Below, piece after piece: positions 26,405-35,327 of a stretch of DNA of 64,000 nucleotides (within the stretch, counting starts at the first letter, position 1; each line of letters opens with the position of its first letter). This DNA comes from Flammeovirga sp. EKP202 (GTDB lineage: Bacteria > Bacteroidota > Bacteroidia > Cytophagales > Flammeovirgaceae). The translations under genes were made by a program, and so were the position numbers. Below the pieces are notes generated by a model. The model saw only the letters and a list, made by a program, of their open reading frames with translations. It was not told where the DNA came from and did not search any database. The stretch is taken from positions 1-64,000 of the forward strand of contig NZ_JACVVP010000031.1 of assembly GCF_014534745.1 (NCBI RefSeq). The letters are read 5' to 3'.

Positions 26405-28468
26405 TTAACGAATAATACCTCCTTCCGCAATCTGCGAAGTTGGAGATACAAACGATAATGTTCCGTCTTTGTCTTCAGCCATCAAGATCATACCTTGAGA
26501 TTCAATACCTCTGATCTTTCTTGGAGCTAAATTCACCAAAATAGAAACCTGCTTTCCGATGATATCCTCTGGAGCAAAAAACTCTGCGATACCACTTACT
26601 ACAGTTCTTTTATCAATACCCGTATCGACAGTCAATTTCAAAAGCTTTTTCGCTTTCTTCATTTTCTCTGCTTCAACGATAGTACCTACACGAATATCCA
26701 TTTTCTGGAAATCGTCAAAAGTAGTTTCGTCTTTTTGAGGTTCTACTGGAGTCTGAGAGATTTTAGTTTTCTCTAATTTTTCAATTTGAGCCTCGATCAC
26801 TTTGTCTTCCACTTTGCTAAATAATAACTCAGCTGGAGCCAAACGATCATAAGCCGTAATCAACTCAGGATTTCCAACTTGATTCCAATCTAATGATTCC
26901 ATACCCAACATATTTTGGATTTTCTTCGCCGTATTTGGTAAGAATGGATCAATAGTGATGGCTAAATTGGCAGCAATCTGTAAAGACATATTCAAAATCG
27001 TCTTCACTAACTCTGGATCTTGCTTAAACAATTTCCAAGGTTCTGTATCTGCCAAATATTTATTACCTAAACGAGCCAATTTCATCGCTTCGATTAAAGC
27101 TTCTTTGAATTTATATTGCTCGATTAATTTTTCAACACGAAGAGGAATAGCTTTCATCTCCTTCACAATACCTTCTTCCATTGGAGTAAATTCACCTGCT
27201 ACAGGTACTTCTCCTTTAAAGTATTTGTGAGTAAGTACAACCGCTCTGTTGATAAAGTTACCTAAAATGGCAACTAGCTCGTTATTCACACGCTCTTGGT
27301 AATCTTTCCAAGTAAACTCAGAATCTTTATTTTCAGGAGCAATTGATGTCAATACATAACGTAACTCATCCTCACGGTTAGGAAGATCCTCTAAATACTC
27401 ATGTAACCAAACAGCCCAATTACGAGATGTTGATAACTTCGCACCTTCAAGGTTTAAGAATTCATTGGCAGGAACGTTGTCCGGTAAAATGAATTCACCA
27501 TGTGATTTCAATAAGATAGGGAAAATCAAACAGTGGAATACGATATTATCCTTACCAATAAAGTGAACTAATTTCGTATCTGCTTTCTTCCAATAGTCCT
27601 CCCAGTTTTTACCTTGAGAAGCCGCCCAATCTTTTGTTGCTGAAATATATCCAATAGGAGCATCCAACCACACATATAAAACTTTTCCGTCTGCACCTTC
27701 TACTGGTACCTTCACTCCCCAGTCTAGATCCCTAGTCATAGCTCTAGGTTGTAAACCTTGATCCAACCATGATCTACACTGACCTAAAACAGAGTTTTTC
27801 CACTCCGAAGGCGTATGATGTTCTCTACCTTCTAAAGTACCTTCGTTGATCCACTCACGTAACCAATCCTCGTGCTTGTTCATTGGCAAGTACCAGTGAC
27901 GAGTCGTTTTTAAAACTGGAGTGTTCCCTGTAATCTGAGATTTAGGGTCGATCAAATCAGTAGGGCTTAAAGAAGATCCACATTTTTCACATTGATCACC
28001 GTAAGCTGCATCATGACCACACTTAGGACAAGTACCAATAATATATCTGTCGGCTAAGAATTGTTTCGCTTCCTCATCATAGTACTGAGAAGACTCTCTC
28101 AATTCAAACTCTCCATTCTCATTTAATGTCTTAAAGAAATCTTGAGCCGTTTCATGGTGAACAGGAGCTGAAGTTCTGTGGAACAAATCAAAAGCAATTC
28201 CGAACTTCTTAAATGTATCACCAATTTGTTTATTGTATTTATCAATGATGTCCTGAGGCGTAATTCCCTCTTTTTGTGCACGAATAGTAATCGCAGCACC
28301 GTGTTCATCACTACCACAAATAAACGCTACATCTTTTCCCTTCTGACGTAATGATCTTACATAAATATCAGCAGGCAAATATGCACCCGCGATATGTCCA
28401 ATGTGTAAAGGCCCGTTTGCATACGGCAATGCCGCTGTTACAGTGTATCTATTGTAATGCTTTGACAT
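26405..28468 (-). CDS. metG: Methionine--tRNA ligase
   Basis: A 687-residue class I aminoacyl-tRNA synthetase that charges tRNA-Met. The start shows [20 protein letters not shown] with the HIGH motif. A zinc knuckle, [20 protein letters not shown], lies near residues 149-168. The KMSKS-equivalent is KLSTSRNW near 345. A C-terminal tRNA-binding domain (about 585-687) begins [20 protein letters not shown]. The length and domain order fit the long MetG form with EMAP-like tail. It has its own -7 promoter element and stands alone. Confidence 0.97.
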   Translation of the reverse strand: MSKHYNRYTVTAALPYANGPLHIGHIAGAYLPADIYVRSLRQKGKDVAFICGSDEHGAAITIRAQKEGITPQDIIDKYNKQIGDTFKKFGIAFDLFHRTSAPVHHETAQDFFKTLNENGEFELRESSQYYDEEAKQFLADRYIIGTCPKCGHDAAYGDQCEKCGSSLSPTDLIDPKSQITGNTPVLKTTRHWYLPMNKHEDWLREWINEGTLEGREHHTPSEWKNSVLGQCRSWLDQGLQPRAMTRDLDWGVKVPVEGADGKVLYVWLDAPIGYISATKDWAASQGKNWEDYWKKADTKLVHFIGKDNIVFHCLIFPILLKSHGEFILPDNVPANEFLNLEGAKLSTSRNWAVWLHEYLEDLPNREDELRYVLTSIAPENKDSEFTWKDYQERVNNELVAILGNFINRAVVLTHKYFKGEVPVAGEFTPMEEGIVKEMKAIPLRVEKLIEQYKFKEALIEAMKLARLGNKYLADTEPWKLFKQDPELVKTILNMSLQIAANLAITIDPFLPNTAKKIQNMLGMESLDWNQVGNPELITAYDRLAPAELLFSKVEDKVIEAQIEKLEKTKISQTPVEPQKDETTFDDFQKMDIRVGTIVEAEKMKKAKKLLKLTVDTGIDKRTVVSGIAEFFAPEDIIGKQVSILVNLAPRKIRGIESQGMILMAEDKDGTLSFVSPTSQIAEGGIIR

Positions 28469-28535
28469 GGATTGTCTTTAAATTTCTATGCTTTTAAAAT
28501 GACTAGGCACTCAATTCTTATTACTCAAGTCGATG

Positions 28536-28543
28536 CAAAGATA
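28536..28543 (-). promoter_or_regulatory. -7 promoter element of metG
   Basis: TATCTTTG on the leftward strand, 67 bases before the metG start; it matches TAnnTTTG. The same core, TATCTTTGCA, occurs before mnmG. Confidence 0.5.
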
Positions 28544-28614
28544 AACATTTTGCACTTCTAAATCATCTCCTATTAATACTGATTTACAGATGATTTCAGT
28601 ATCGGAAATTGAAG

Positions 28615-28623
28615 TTATTCACA
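28615..28623 (+). promoter_or_regulatory. DnaA box (TTATTCACA)
   Basis: Exact match to TTATNCACA in the 346-base spacer between divergent metG and the methyltransferase gene. It is the leftmost of a series of exact boxes extending to 32813. The spacer otherwise holds only AT-rich promoter sequence. Confidence 0.4.
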
Positions 28624-28823
28624 CTTTATACTTCAGATTGTTGATAACTCAACGAAAATCATGAATTTTCAATAAAAAAGGTGGAATTTTCAAAAACTTA
28701 TGAACAGTAATCAAAATTGGTTTGATCCCTAAAAATGAAAATTATACTTTCGGGTATAATTTTCTCAAAACAGCACAAAGGTAATAGTTGTTTACTATAG
28801 AAAAATAAAAACTAGTGAATAAA

Positions 28824-29561
28824 ATGCAAAAGGGAGAAGAATGGTTTGATCAATGGTTTAATACACCTTATTATCACATTCTATATCAGAATAGAGATTT
28901 TAATGAAGCAGAACAGTTTATGTGTGCACTGTCTGATCATTTGGGAATCTCCAAAAACGACAAAGTACTTGATCTAGCTTGTGGAAAAGGCAGACATTCC
29001 ATTTTTCTAAACAAACAAGGCTTCGATGTGGAAGGAATTGATCTTTCTACAGAAAGTATTCAACATGCACGTCAATTTGAAAATGACAGATTGAAGTTTA
29101 ATGTGCATGACATGCGTGAACTCTATAAAGAACAGGAATATAACTTTGTTCTTAACTTATTCACAAGTTTTGGCTATTTCGAAACAGAAGAGGAAGACCT
29201 TTCTGCTTTACAGATGATTGCCCATAGCTTAAAAGAAGGAGGCGTTTTAGTACTTGATTATTTTAATACTTATAAAGTAATCAGTAACCTTCCAGAAAAA
29301 ACAGTGATTGAGCGTCCAGAACTTTCTTTTAATGTGCATAAGTTTCTCAATAATCGTCATGTGATGAAACAAATTGAGTTTACAGATAAAGGAAAGCATT
29401 ACATATTCACAGAAAGAGTGGAGGCTTTAAGAAAATCAGACTTTTTGGGCCTATTTGAAAAGGTAAAACTAAAAGTTATCAACATTTTTGGGGATTATAA
29501 GCTAAATTCTTTCGATAAAGAGACTTCTGACCGTATGATTTTCGTGGTTCAAAAGAGTTAA
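28824..29561 (+). CDS. Class I SAM-dependent methyltransferase
   Basis: About 245 residues (an in-frame GTG three codons earlier, at 28815, is also possible, but ATG is far more usual in this phylum). The SAM-binding motif I is KVLDLACGKGRHSIFLNKQG (about residues 47-66), followed by the acidic end of strand 2 in VEGIDLSTESI and motif III around FNFVLNLFTSFGYF-like sequence and LKEGGVLVLDYFN. The group resembles small-molecule methyltransferases near metabolic genes; the substrate is unknown. It is divergent from metG. Confidence 0.88.
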   Translation: MQKGEEWFDQWFNTPYYHILYQNRDFNEAEQFMCALSDHLGISKNDKVLDLACGKGRHSIFLNKQGFDVEGIDLSTESIQHARQFENDRLKFNVHDMRELYKEQEYNFVLNLFTSFGYFETEEEDLSALQMIAHSLKEGGVLVLDYFNTYKVISNLPEKTVIERPELSFNVHKFLNNRHVMKQIEFTDKGKHYIFTERVEALRKSDFLGLFEKVKLKVINIFGDYKLNSFDKETSDRMIFVVQKS

Positions 29562-29590
29562 TCACATAATTATATAATTTCAAGATATAA

Positions 29591-29624
29591 AAAGGGATAT
29601 TCTTCATTGAGTATCCCTTTTTTT
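29591..29624 (+). terminator. Terminator after the methyltransferase gene
   Basis: Arms AAAGGGATA and TATCCCTTT followed by a thymine run on the rightward strand, 30 bases after the stop codon. Confidence 0.8.
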
Positions 29625-29663
29625 GTTGATATCATTTAATTTTTAAGCTATAAAATTGAATAT

Positions 29664-29725
29664 TTATCCACAAAAAAGAGAAAGTTATTCACAAAACACC
29701 TTCACCAGTGTGGATAACTTTCTCT
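29664..29725. promoter_or_regulatory. Three exact DnaA boxes within an inverted repeat
   Basis: TTATCCACA (29664-29672), TTATTCACA (29685-29693) and, inverted, TGTGGATAA (29709-29717). The last two sit in the arms of a hairpin, AAAGAGAAAGTTATTCACA against TGTGGATAACTTTCTCTTT, with a 15-base loop. It lies in the spacer between convergent genes, after the methyltransferase terminator. It could bind DnaA, act as a bidirectional terminator, or both. Confidence 0.55.
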
Positions 29726-29944
29726 TTTTAGGGAATAAAATGCTTATTCTGTATATTTTATAATGTGAATTGTGAAAATGACCTTATAAACATCGATTTT
29801 CAATTACTTACTCACATCATTCTGAATAAATTCTTGATTTTTTAATTATTTGAAGAAATTATAAACCTCTTGTTGACAACAATCGAATAAAAACGATCTA
29901 AAAAAAGAATTTATCAACAAAATGAAATGAGAATGTGCTTTAAT

Positions 29945-31786
29945 CTATGATTTATTCACGTTATCACCTCTCAATGCTCTAAATCGTTTACGAGCATCAA
30001 CTTCATAGCTTGAACCTTTAAACTTAATCAGAATATCCTTGAAGTAGTTCATGGCTGATTCTTTATCATTGAGATGATCTTGATAAATAATTCCCAAGAG
30101 ATAATGTGCATCATCAGCGAGAATATCATAGCCATAAAACTCGACTATTTCTTTTAAAGGTTCAGTGGCTTGTTCATAATTCCCCAATTTTATTAACAAA
30201 TGTGCTTTTTCCCAAAGAATTTCATCAGATAAACGGTGTCCTTTGAATTTTACTAACATTTGTTCGTAACTCTCTATGGCTTCCAGATATTTTCCTTGAA
30301 ATACCAACAAATCAATCGCTGCATACTGTTCCATAGCTAGAGAAGTGGTATCGAGGTTTAAATTGTCACTTATCAACATAGATAGTGCCATAGCATCATT
30401 ACTAATCGTTCTAGAAGTGGCTAATTTCAAAATATCTAATTGTGACTGTGCCAATAGAAAATCTCCCGTGTAGTAATGCAGCTTTGCATTTTTCAATTTT
30501 GCAATGTGTCCAATCGTCATTTCACGATTACTGTTGGCTACTTGTGAATAAAGTAAAGAAGCTTCCCAAGGATTGTCTTGAAGCAAATAGATATCCCCAA
30601 GATCTAGCTTCGCTTGTGAAACTAATGACTTTGGAATTGATCGATTGTTGATAAGTTCTTTTAATTCCACAATTGCTTTCTCTTTTTCATCCAAATAAAA
30701 TGCTTGAAGCAACGCCATATTCCTCAAAGCATCTCCTGTCTGACCGTTTACACCAATTTCATCAATAATTTGTTGATAATCTTTCACTAATGAATTGATC
30801 TGATCTTTATCAATAGGGTAGGTGCTCTTAATGATCTCCTCTTTGGTCTCTATCAACAGTTTTCTTGACATTGGGTATACTGCATACTCTTTGTAGCGAT
30901 CCACCAAATACTGGAAAATCTTAGAGGCATTTTTATAATCTTTATTGTTTTTAGCCAGTCGACCAATTTCTAAAATCTTATATCCTTCTAGTCGAAGACG
31001 TTTATCTAACGCTCTAGCTTGTATAAATGCAGCGTAGAACTTCTTCTGCTGTAAGTAATACCAAACGATCAGCTCGTTGAATACCGTCATATTTGCGTTC
31101 TTCTGCACCATTGTGAGTAACTGTGGTTCTATAAGCTCAAACTTCTCTTCTGTCGTTAGACGGTCTTGTAAGGCCATTTCAACATATTCAAGCTGATCAG
31201 GCTTCACTGACAAAAGCTGCATATACTCATCGATCATCTGTTCGTACTTCCCCCAGTTGGCATAAAGATCAGCCAGCTCGTAGTAAAAAGTCTCTCCTTG
31301 GTTCTTCTCACCAACTCTGTAGCATTGTTCAGCGTAGTTATACAATCCCAAATCTATACAGTACAAAGCTGCATACCTTAGCTTTGTTGTATTGTTGGCA
31401 ACTTGTTTAATATACGTCTCCATGATCTTGTTTCCTGCAAGGGTATCTTTTTCTATCAACTTTACCCTAGCGTAATCCACATTGTACATGGAATTGTCAG
31501 GATTATTCTTGGATAGTTTTTTTAAATACTTCTCAGCTTCCTTGAGTTCTTCTTTTTTTAAAAGTAGATCTAAATAGTTTTCATGGATTTGTCCCAGCAG
31601 TTCTTTGTTCTTAATCAAGTCCCTGTACAATTCAAGGGCTTTGTCGAATTCTTCCGTTTTATAATATTCCTGGGCTAAGTTTAACTTCTCTTCTGTTTTA
31701 CTTTGTCCCCAACTGATTTGAGAAATAATAAAACAAAGGAAAAAATAGAGATACGTTTTTTTTTGACCAAATAAGGTTTTCAACAT
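29945..31786 (-). CDS. Exported TPR protein
   Basis: A 613-residue protein with a signal peptide (YFFLCFIISQISWGQ, about 14-28) and many tetratricopeptide repeats: AQEYYKTEEFDKALELYRDL, LLLKKEELKEAEKYLKKLS, then later pairs such as YEQMLVKFKGHRLSDEILW and FKDILIKFKGSSYEVDARKR near the C-terminus. Periplasmic TPR proteins of this size scaffold envelope complexes, and some belong to gliding or outer-membrane assembly systems. No specific assignment is possible. It borders the gene-free origin-like region. Confidence 0.88.
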   Translation of the reverse strand: MLKTLFGQKKTYLYFFLCFIISQISWGQSKTEEKLNLAQEYYKTEEFDKALELYRDLIKNKELLGQIHENYLDLLLKKEELKEAEKYLKKLSKNNPDNSMYNVDYARVKLIEKDTLAGNKIMETYIKQVANNTTKLRYAALYCIDLGLYNYAEQCYRVGEKNQGETFYYELADLYANWGKYEQMIDEYMQLLSVKPDQLEYVEMALQDRLTTEEKFELIEPQLLTMVQKNANMTVFNELIVWYYLQQKKFYAAFIQARALDKRLRLEGYKILEIGRLAKNNKDYKNASKIFQYLVDRYKEYAVYPMSRKLLIETKEEIIKSTYPIDKDQINSLVKDYQQIIDEIGVNGQTGDALRNMALLQAFYLDEKEKAIVELKELINNRSIPKSLVSQAKLDLGDIYLLQDNPWEASLLYSQVANSNREMTIGHIAKLKNAKLHYYTGDFLLAQSQLDILKLATSRTISNDAMALSMLISDNLNLDTTSLAMEQYAAIDLLVFQGKYLEAIESYEQMLVKFKGHRLSDEILWEKAHLLIKLGNYEQATEPLKEIVEFYGYDILADDAHYLLGIIYQDHLNDKESAMNYFKDILIKFKGSSYEVDARKRFRALRGDNVNKS

Positions 31787-33080
31787 TTCACTCTTTAATA
31801 GATTATAAAAAAATAAAAATTTAAAATTCTCTTTTATTATTATTAGGGGTGTTTATAAGTTGATAACTCTACATACCAACAGGTTTTCCTTACTTATAAA
31901 CATTAATACTAATGCCTTATAAACCGCCTAAACTATTCAAAAACAAAGATTTATAGCGCTTTTCAACAGTATTCACAGCATTATTCACTCAGAAGTTATT
32001 CAGTTAATTGGTGTGTTTAAAAGCGCCATTTTTAATCACATCACTTTATGAACACCCTTGTGAATAGTGTGAATAAGAGCCATTTGTGAATTACTGTGGA
32101 TATTATCAACGCTTATTCAACATTTTACTCACTAATCACAATTTTGTGTAAAAATCGTGTGAATAATGTGGATAACTTATGAATAAATATCTTTAATGTC
32201 CAATTTTTTAGCCAAATAGGATAATTACAGTGAATAACTCTTAAGCTTATTATCAATATACATACTTTGTTCATTTATCAATCATTTTTGCGCCTAAAAA
32301 TAACAGCGCATTTAGAAGATTTATCAACACTATCATTTTCTTATTTCACAGCCTGTAACTCTATACTTCTCTGTATGCATTTAGCCTCTATCTTCCTTAT
32401 CAATTCTTGAAATTTTATGCTAACTCATATACATACTGTGAATTAGGTTTTTGTTTATATGTTTATAATTTTGAATATTATTACATTAAATATCAGATAA
32501 TCAGATACTTAATATGTTTATAATGTCATAATTTATACCATTATTTGTGTATAAATAGGTGAATATTGCTTGAAATCACCAATATGTTTATAAGTCTGTT
32601 GATAACCTCAATAGTTGTTCACAAAATTCAATATTTAATGTTAGTAAATAAGAATTAAGATTATATTATAGTTCTATTTCTTATGCTACTGATTTATACA
32701 GGCTTAGCTAAAAATTGCTGTTTTTGACTATGTAAAGGCTAATTATAGGGTAGTGAAACCTTTTATTATTAAATGTATTGATAAGAATAATAAACAATAA
32801 AATGTTATTCACACTTATATGAGACTTTGTTTATTTTTTGATGATTTTGAATTTAATTTTTGTGTAGAATCTATTCATTGTTCACAACTGTAGTTTATAC
32901 CTCAATGATTAGGTCTACTTTATCATACAGTTTTTAGTTTTCATTTCTATGCGATCATCTATTGGGGATAACTTTTTCGTCAAGGAGTATAATTAAACTG
33001 AAATGATAAAACCTCCACTAGTACAAATCATAAGAGATAGTATCATTATAGATCATAAGAATTTTTTTATTTCCAACAGT

Positions 33081-33186
33081 CTAGATTATCGTCAACTTTC
33101 AATAAGTATTTATAGAATATACTTTTAACCTTCTTTCTTCTTCATTTTGTCTTAACACAAAAGCGAAGCAAAAAAGTCAAGGGTTA
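33081..33186. repeat. Degenerate copy of the dispersed non-coding element, left part
   Basis: Begins CTAGATTATCGTCAACTTTC, a truncated version of the terminal repeat at 4407 and 5556, and continues with CTTCTTCATTTTGTC and a stretch resembling the inverted-repeat arm at 4441-4526. It supports one dispersed family with several decayed copies. Confidence 0.6.
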
Positions 33187-33188
33187 TA

Positions 33189-33280
33189 TAATTATCTTAT
33201 AAAATGTAGTGCTGTAGGGAAGTTGCATTGCAACGTCTTAGTGAACCACTACACATTACCATTTTATCCTTCATAAATGA
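33189..33280. repeat. Dispersed repeat block with GTTGCATTGCAAC core, copy 2
   Basis: Matches 5702-5795 in the same orientation, sharing GTGCTGTAGGG, the near-palindrome GTTGCATTGCAACG and the TATCCTTCA tail. It directly follows the degenerate left part of the same element. Confidence 0.7.
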
Positions 33281-33416
33281 TAGGAAAGAAAAGTGGAGAG
33301 TTGATTTTATAAGAAAATAAAAAGAGTAGTATAGAATTGATTTTTCTTTTCATTAAATTTTTGATCAAAAAAAAAGTGAACATCTCTGCTCACTTTCTTT
33401 ATGCTGAATTTCTATT

Positions 33417-35174
33417 TTATATTTTGTCTGTATTAATGATAGTATCTTCTCTTCTGATTTCCCAGTTTGCTTCAACTTTAATTTCTTTAGGGAAGAAAGC
33501 TGTAGGTTCTGGAGGAATTCTATTTTCAAAATCTCCAGGGAACCAGACACCGTCATTATTTTCATCAATTAAAACTCTGATACCATAAGTTCCTGGCTTC
33601 ACATATTCAAAAGAAAAAAGTCTTTCATTTTGTACTTCTTGGATCACTTCTCCTTTTGATGTTACTAACTGCACAAAGAAACTTTCATGACTTCCTACCA
33701 CTTGACCTTCTACAATTCCATATTTATCTAATTCTTTAATCGTAAAGTTAAGTGTTTTAGCTTGTGTAGAATCTGCTTTTACGGAAACGAAAGCATTATC
33801 TGTAAAAATTAAACTAAAGGCAGAGTCTGCATAAAATTTAGGAAAACTAACTTCAGTGTGATTAAAATTAAATTCTAAGTTTTTATCAATTAAAATACTA
33901 TCTAATCTTGTAGTGTCTTCACTATATACATAATACATACTATCAAGATTCCATTCTTTCATTGGTAAAGGAAATTCTAAAACGATCTCTACACTGTCTT
34001 CAGGAATAAGATCACTATCTTCAGGTATTTTTTTATCGAATTTAATTCTTATAATTTCCTCTTCTTCTTCTTCTGTAACACCTACAGCATCACCGATTGA
34101 TTTTAAAGCTCCACCAATTAAACCACCGTTCTTTTTATTTTTTTCTTTTCGCTCTTCCGCTTTTATTTCAGCTTTACTAGGGAACATAATCATTGTATCA
34201 AATTCGATTCGTTGATCAATAGAGTCAATGGCATATCCTGTCATTCTTAATGAATCTTCCATATCTCTTTCACCGATATAGATTAGTTTGATTTCTCCTT
34301 TTTGATCTTGATGAAAAATACTATCAGTGTAAGAATTTTTTTCTGGGAATTCGATATCATATTCAACAGCGAATTTATTGAACTTCACTAGAAGGTCTTC
34401 CTTTTTTTCAACTTTGACACTCTTAAAGTTGAAAGGTACTAAATCATAATCTCTCACGAATAATTGTACATCATCAACATTTCTATCCAAGAGAATAGAA
34501 TCGCTAAAGAAGCCAACTCGTTCTTCTCTTAAAGTGTATTTGTAATCTCCATTTGTATCATCAATACAATAAACTTTATAGTAGCCGGGTTTAAATCTTT
34601 CTAAAATGAAAAGACCATCTTTAACTGTTCTTGAGAAATAAACGGGTGGATCTGTGTTGACATCAAGAGAATCATAAGGATCGTACAAAGCGATAATTGC
34701 ACCTTCAATAGGTTCGTCTGTAAGTAAATCTCTTACTTGCCCTGTTACTTCTAGCGAGTCTAAATAATCTCCTGTACTAAATGAAAAACGAACATTCTTT
34801 GCCGGATTTTTTTCAGTAACATCGACTATCGAATTTCCAAAGTCAAAGAAATAAGTCATATCCTGTTCAAGAGTATCTAAAACGTTGATGATAACTTTGT
34901 TTCTGGCAAACCTAGATTTGTATTGAAAAGTGGGTTTGTATGGGGTAATAATTAAGTTCTGTCTTAACTTTTCTTCCTGTACATATTCATCAAAATAAAG
35001 TGTGATCTTTAGTTTAGTGGTATCCACATTTGTTTGTCCGTTGAATGGAGTACTGGCACCAAACCTTGGAGGAATTTCATCTTTAGGACCTCCGGTAGGA
35101 GAGGAGATGACAGCACAAGCATACACTGTAAAAAGTATATATACAGAAATTATTATTCTTAAGGTTAAGTTCAT
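33417..35174 (-). CDS. Ig-like domain lipoprotein
   Basis: A 585-residue lipoprotein (SVYILFTVYACAVISS, cysteine about residue 20). Right after the lipid anchor comes SPTGGPKDEIPPRFGASTP, then a Big_5-type Ig-like domain (about 45-135, TKLKITLYFDEYVQEEKLRQ to VRFSFSTGDYLDS), then a carboxypeptidase-regulatory-like beta-sandwich (about 140-215, VTGQVRDLLTDEPIEGAII). The C-terminal part is beta-rich and ends with a second such sandwich around GIRVLIDENNDGVWFPGDFE. The family is widespread in Bacteroidota near mnmG; the function is unknown, presumably at the envelope. Confidence 0.85.
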   Translation of the reverse strand: MNLTLRIIISVYILFTVYACAVISSPTGGPKDEIPPRFGASTPFNGQTNVDTTKLKITLYFDEYVQEEKLRQNLIITPYKPTFQYKSRFARNKVIINVLDTLEQDMTYFFDFGNSIVDVTEKNPAKNVRFSFSTGDYLDSLEVTGQVRDLLTDEPIEGAIIALYDPYDSLDVNTDPPVYFSRTVKDGLFILERFKPGYYKVYCIDDTNGDYKYTLREERVGFFSDSILLDRNVDDVQLFVRDYDLVPFNFKSVKVEKKEDLLVKFNKFAVEYDIEFPEKNSYTDSIFHQDQKGEIKLIYIGERDMEDSLRMTGYAIDSIDQRIEFDTMIMFPSKAEIKAEERKEKNKKNGGLIGGALKSIGDAVGVTEEEEEEIIRIKFDKKIPEDSDLIPEDSVEIVLEFPLPMKEWNLDSMYYVYSEDTTRLDSILIDKNLEFNFNHTEVSFPKFYADSAFSLIFTDNAFVSVKADSTQAKTLNFTIKELDKYGIVEGQVVGSHESFFVQLVTSKGEVIQEVQNERLFSFEYVKPGTYGIRVLIDENNDGVWFPGDFENRIPPEPTAFFPKEIKVEANWEIRREDTIINTDKI

Positions 35175-35260
35175 TATGATAGACTTTCTAAGACATATTT
35201 TTCAGTAAAAGCAGAATTGTAACTCTATTCTTCGTTACAAAAAATGCACTTACAAAATAA

Positions 35261-35286
35261 GGCATATCTCTATAAAGAAATATGCC
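35261..35286 (-). terminator. Terminator after mnmG
   Basis: Arms GGCATAT and ATATGCC with a 12-base loop, about 40 bases after the leftward mnmG stop, with a short T-rich tail on the leftward strand. Confidence 0.6.
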
Positions 35287-35327
35287 TTTTATCTAAAAAT
35301 ATATTATTTTTTTTGATCTCGAAATAA

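Larger units (their letters stand above)
31787..33416. other. Candidate replication origin region, 1.6 kb without genes
   Basis: A very AT-rich region without a plausible gene. Between 31969 and 32237 lie three exact DnaA boxes (32068-32076, 32158-32166, 32167-32175, all in the same inverted orientation TGTGnATAA) and at least five one-mismatch boxes (31969, 31981, 32059, 32085, 32229), several directly abutting. A further exact box is at 32805-32813. A long tract of A and T (about 32440-32580) could unwind. At the right end, 33081-33280 is a dispersed repeat. mnmG and parS lie a few kilobases away. Against this, flanking gene orientation does not diverge exactly here. Confidence 0.5.

Noticed and set aside
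26405-28468. MetG KLSTS as a degenerate KMSKS suggesting an inactive enzyme
   Set aside because: This form of the loop is normal in the MetG subgroup with zinc knuckle and C-terminal tRNA-binding domain; all other motifs are intact.
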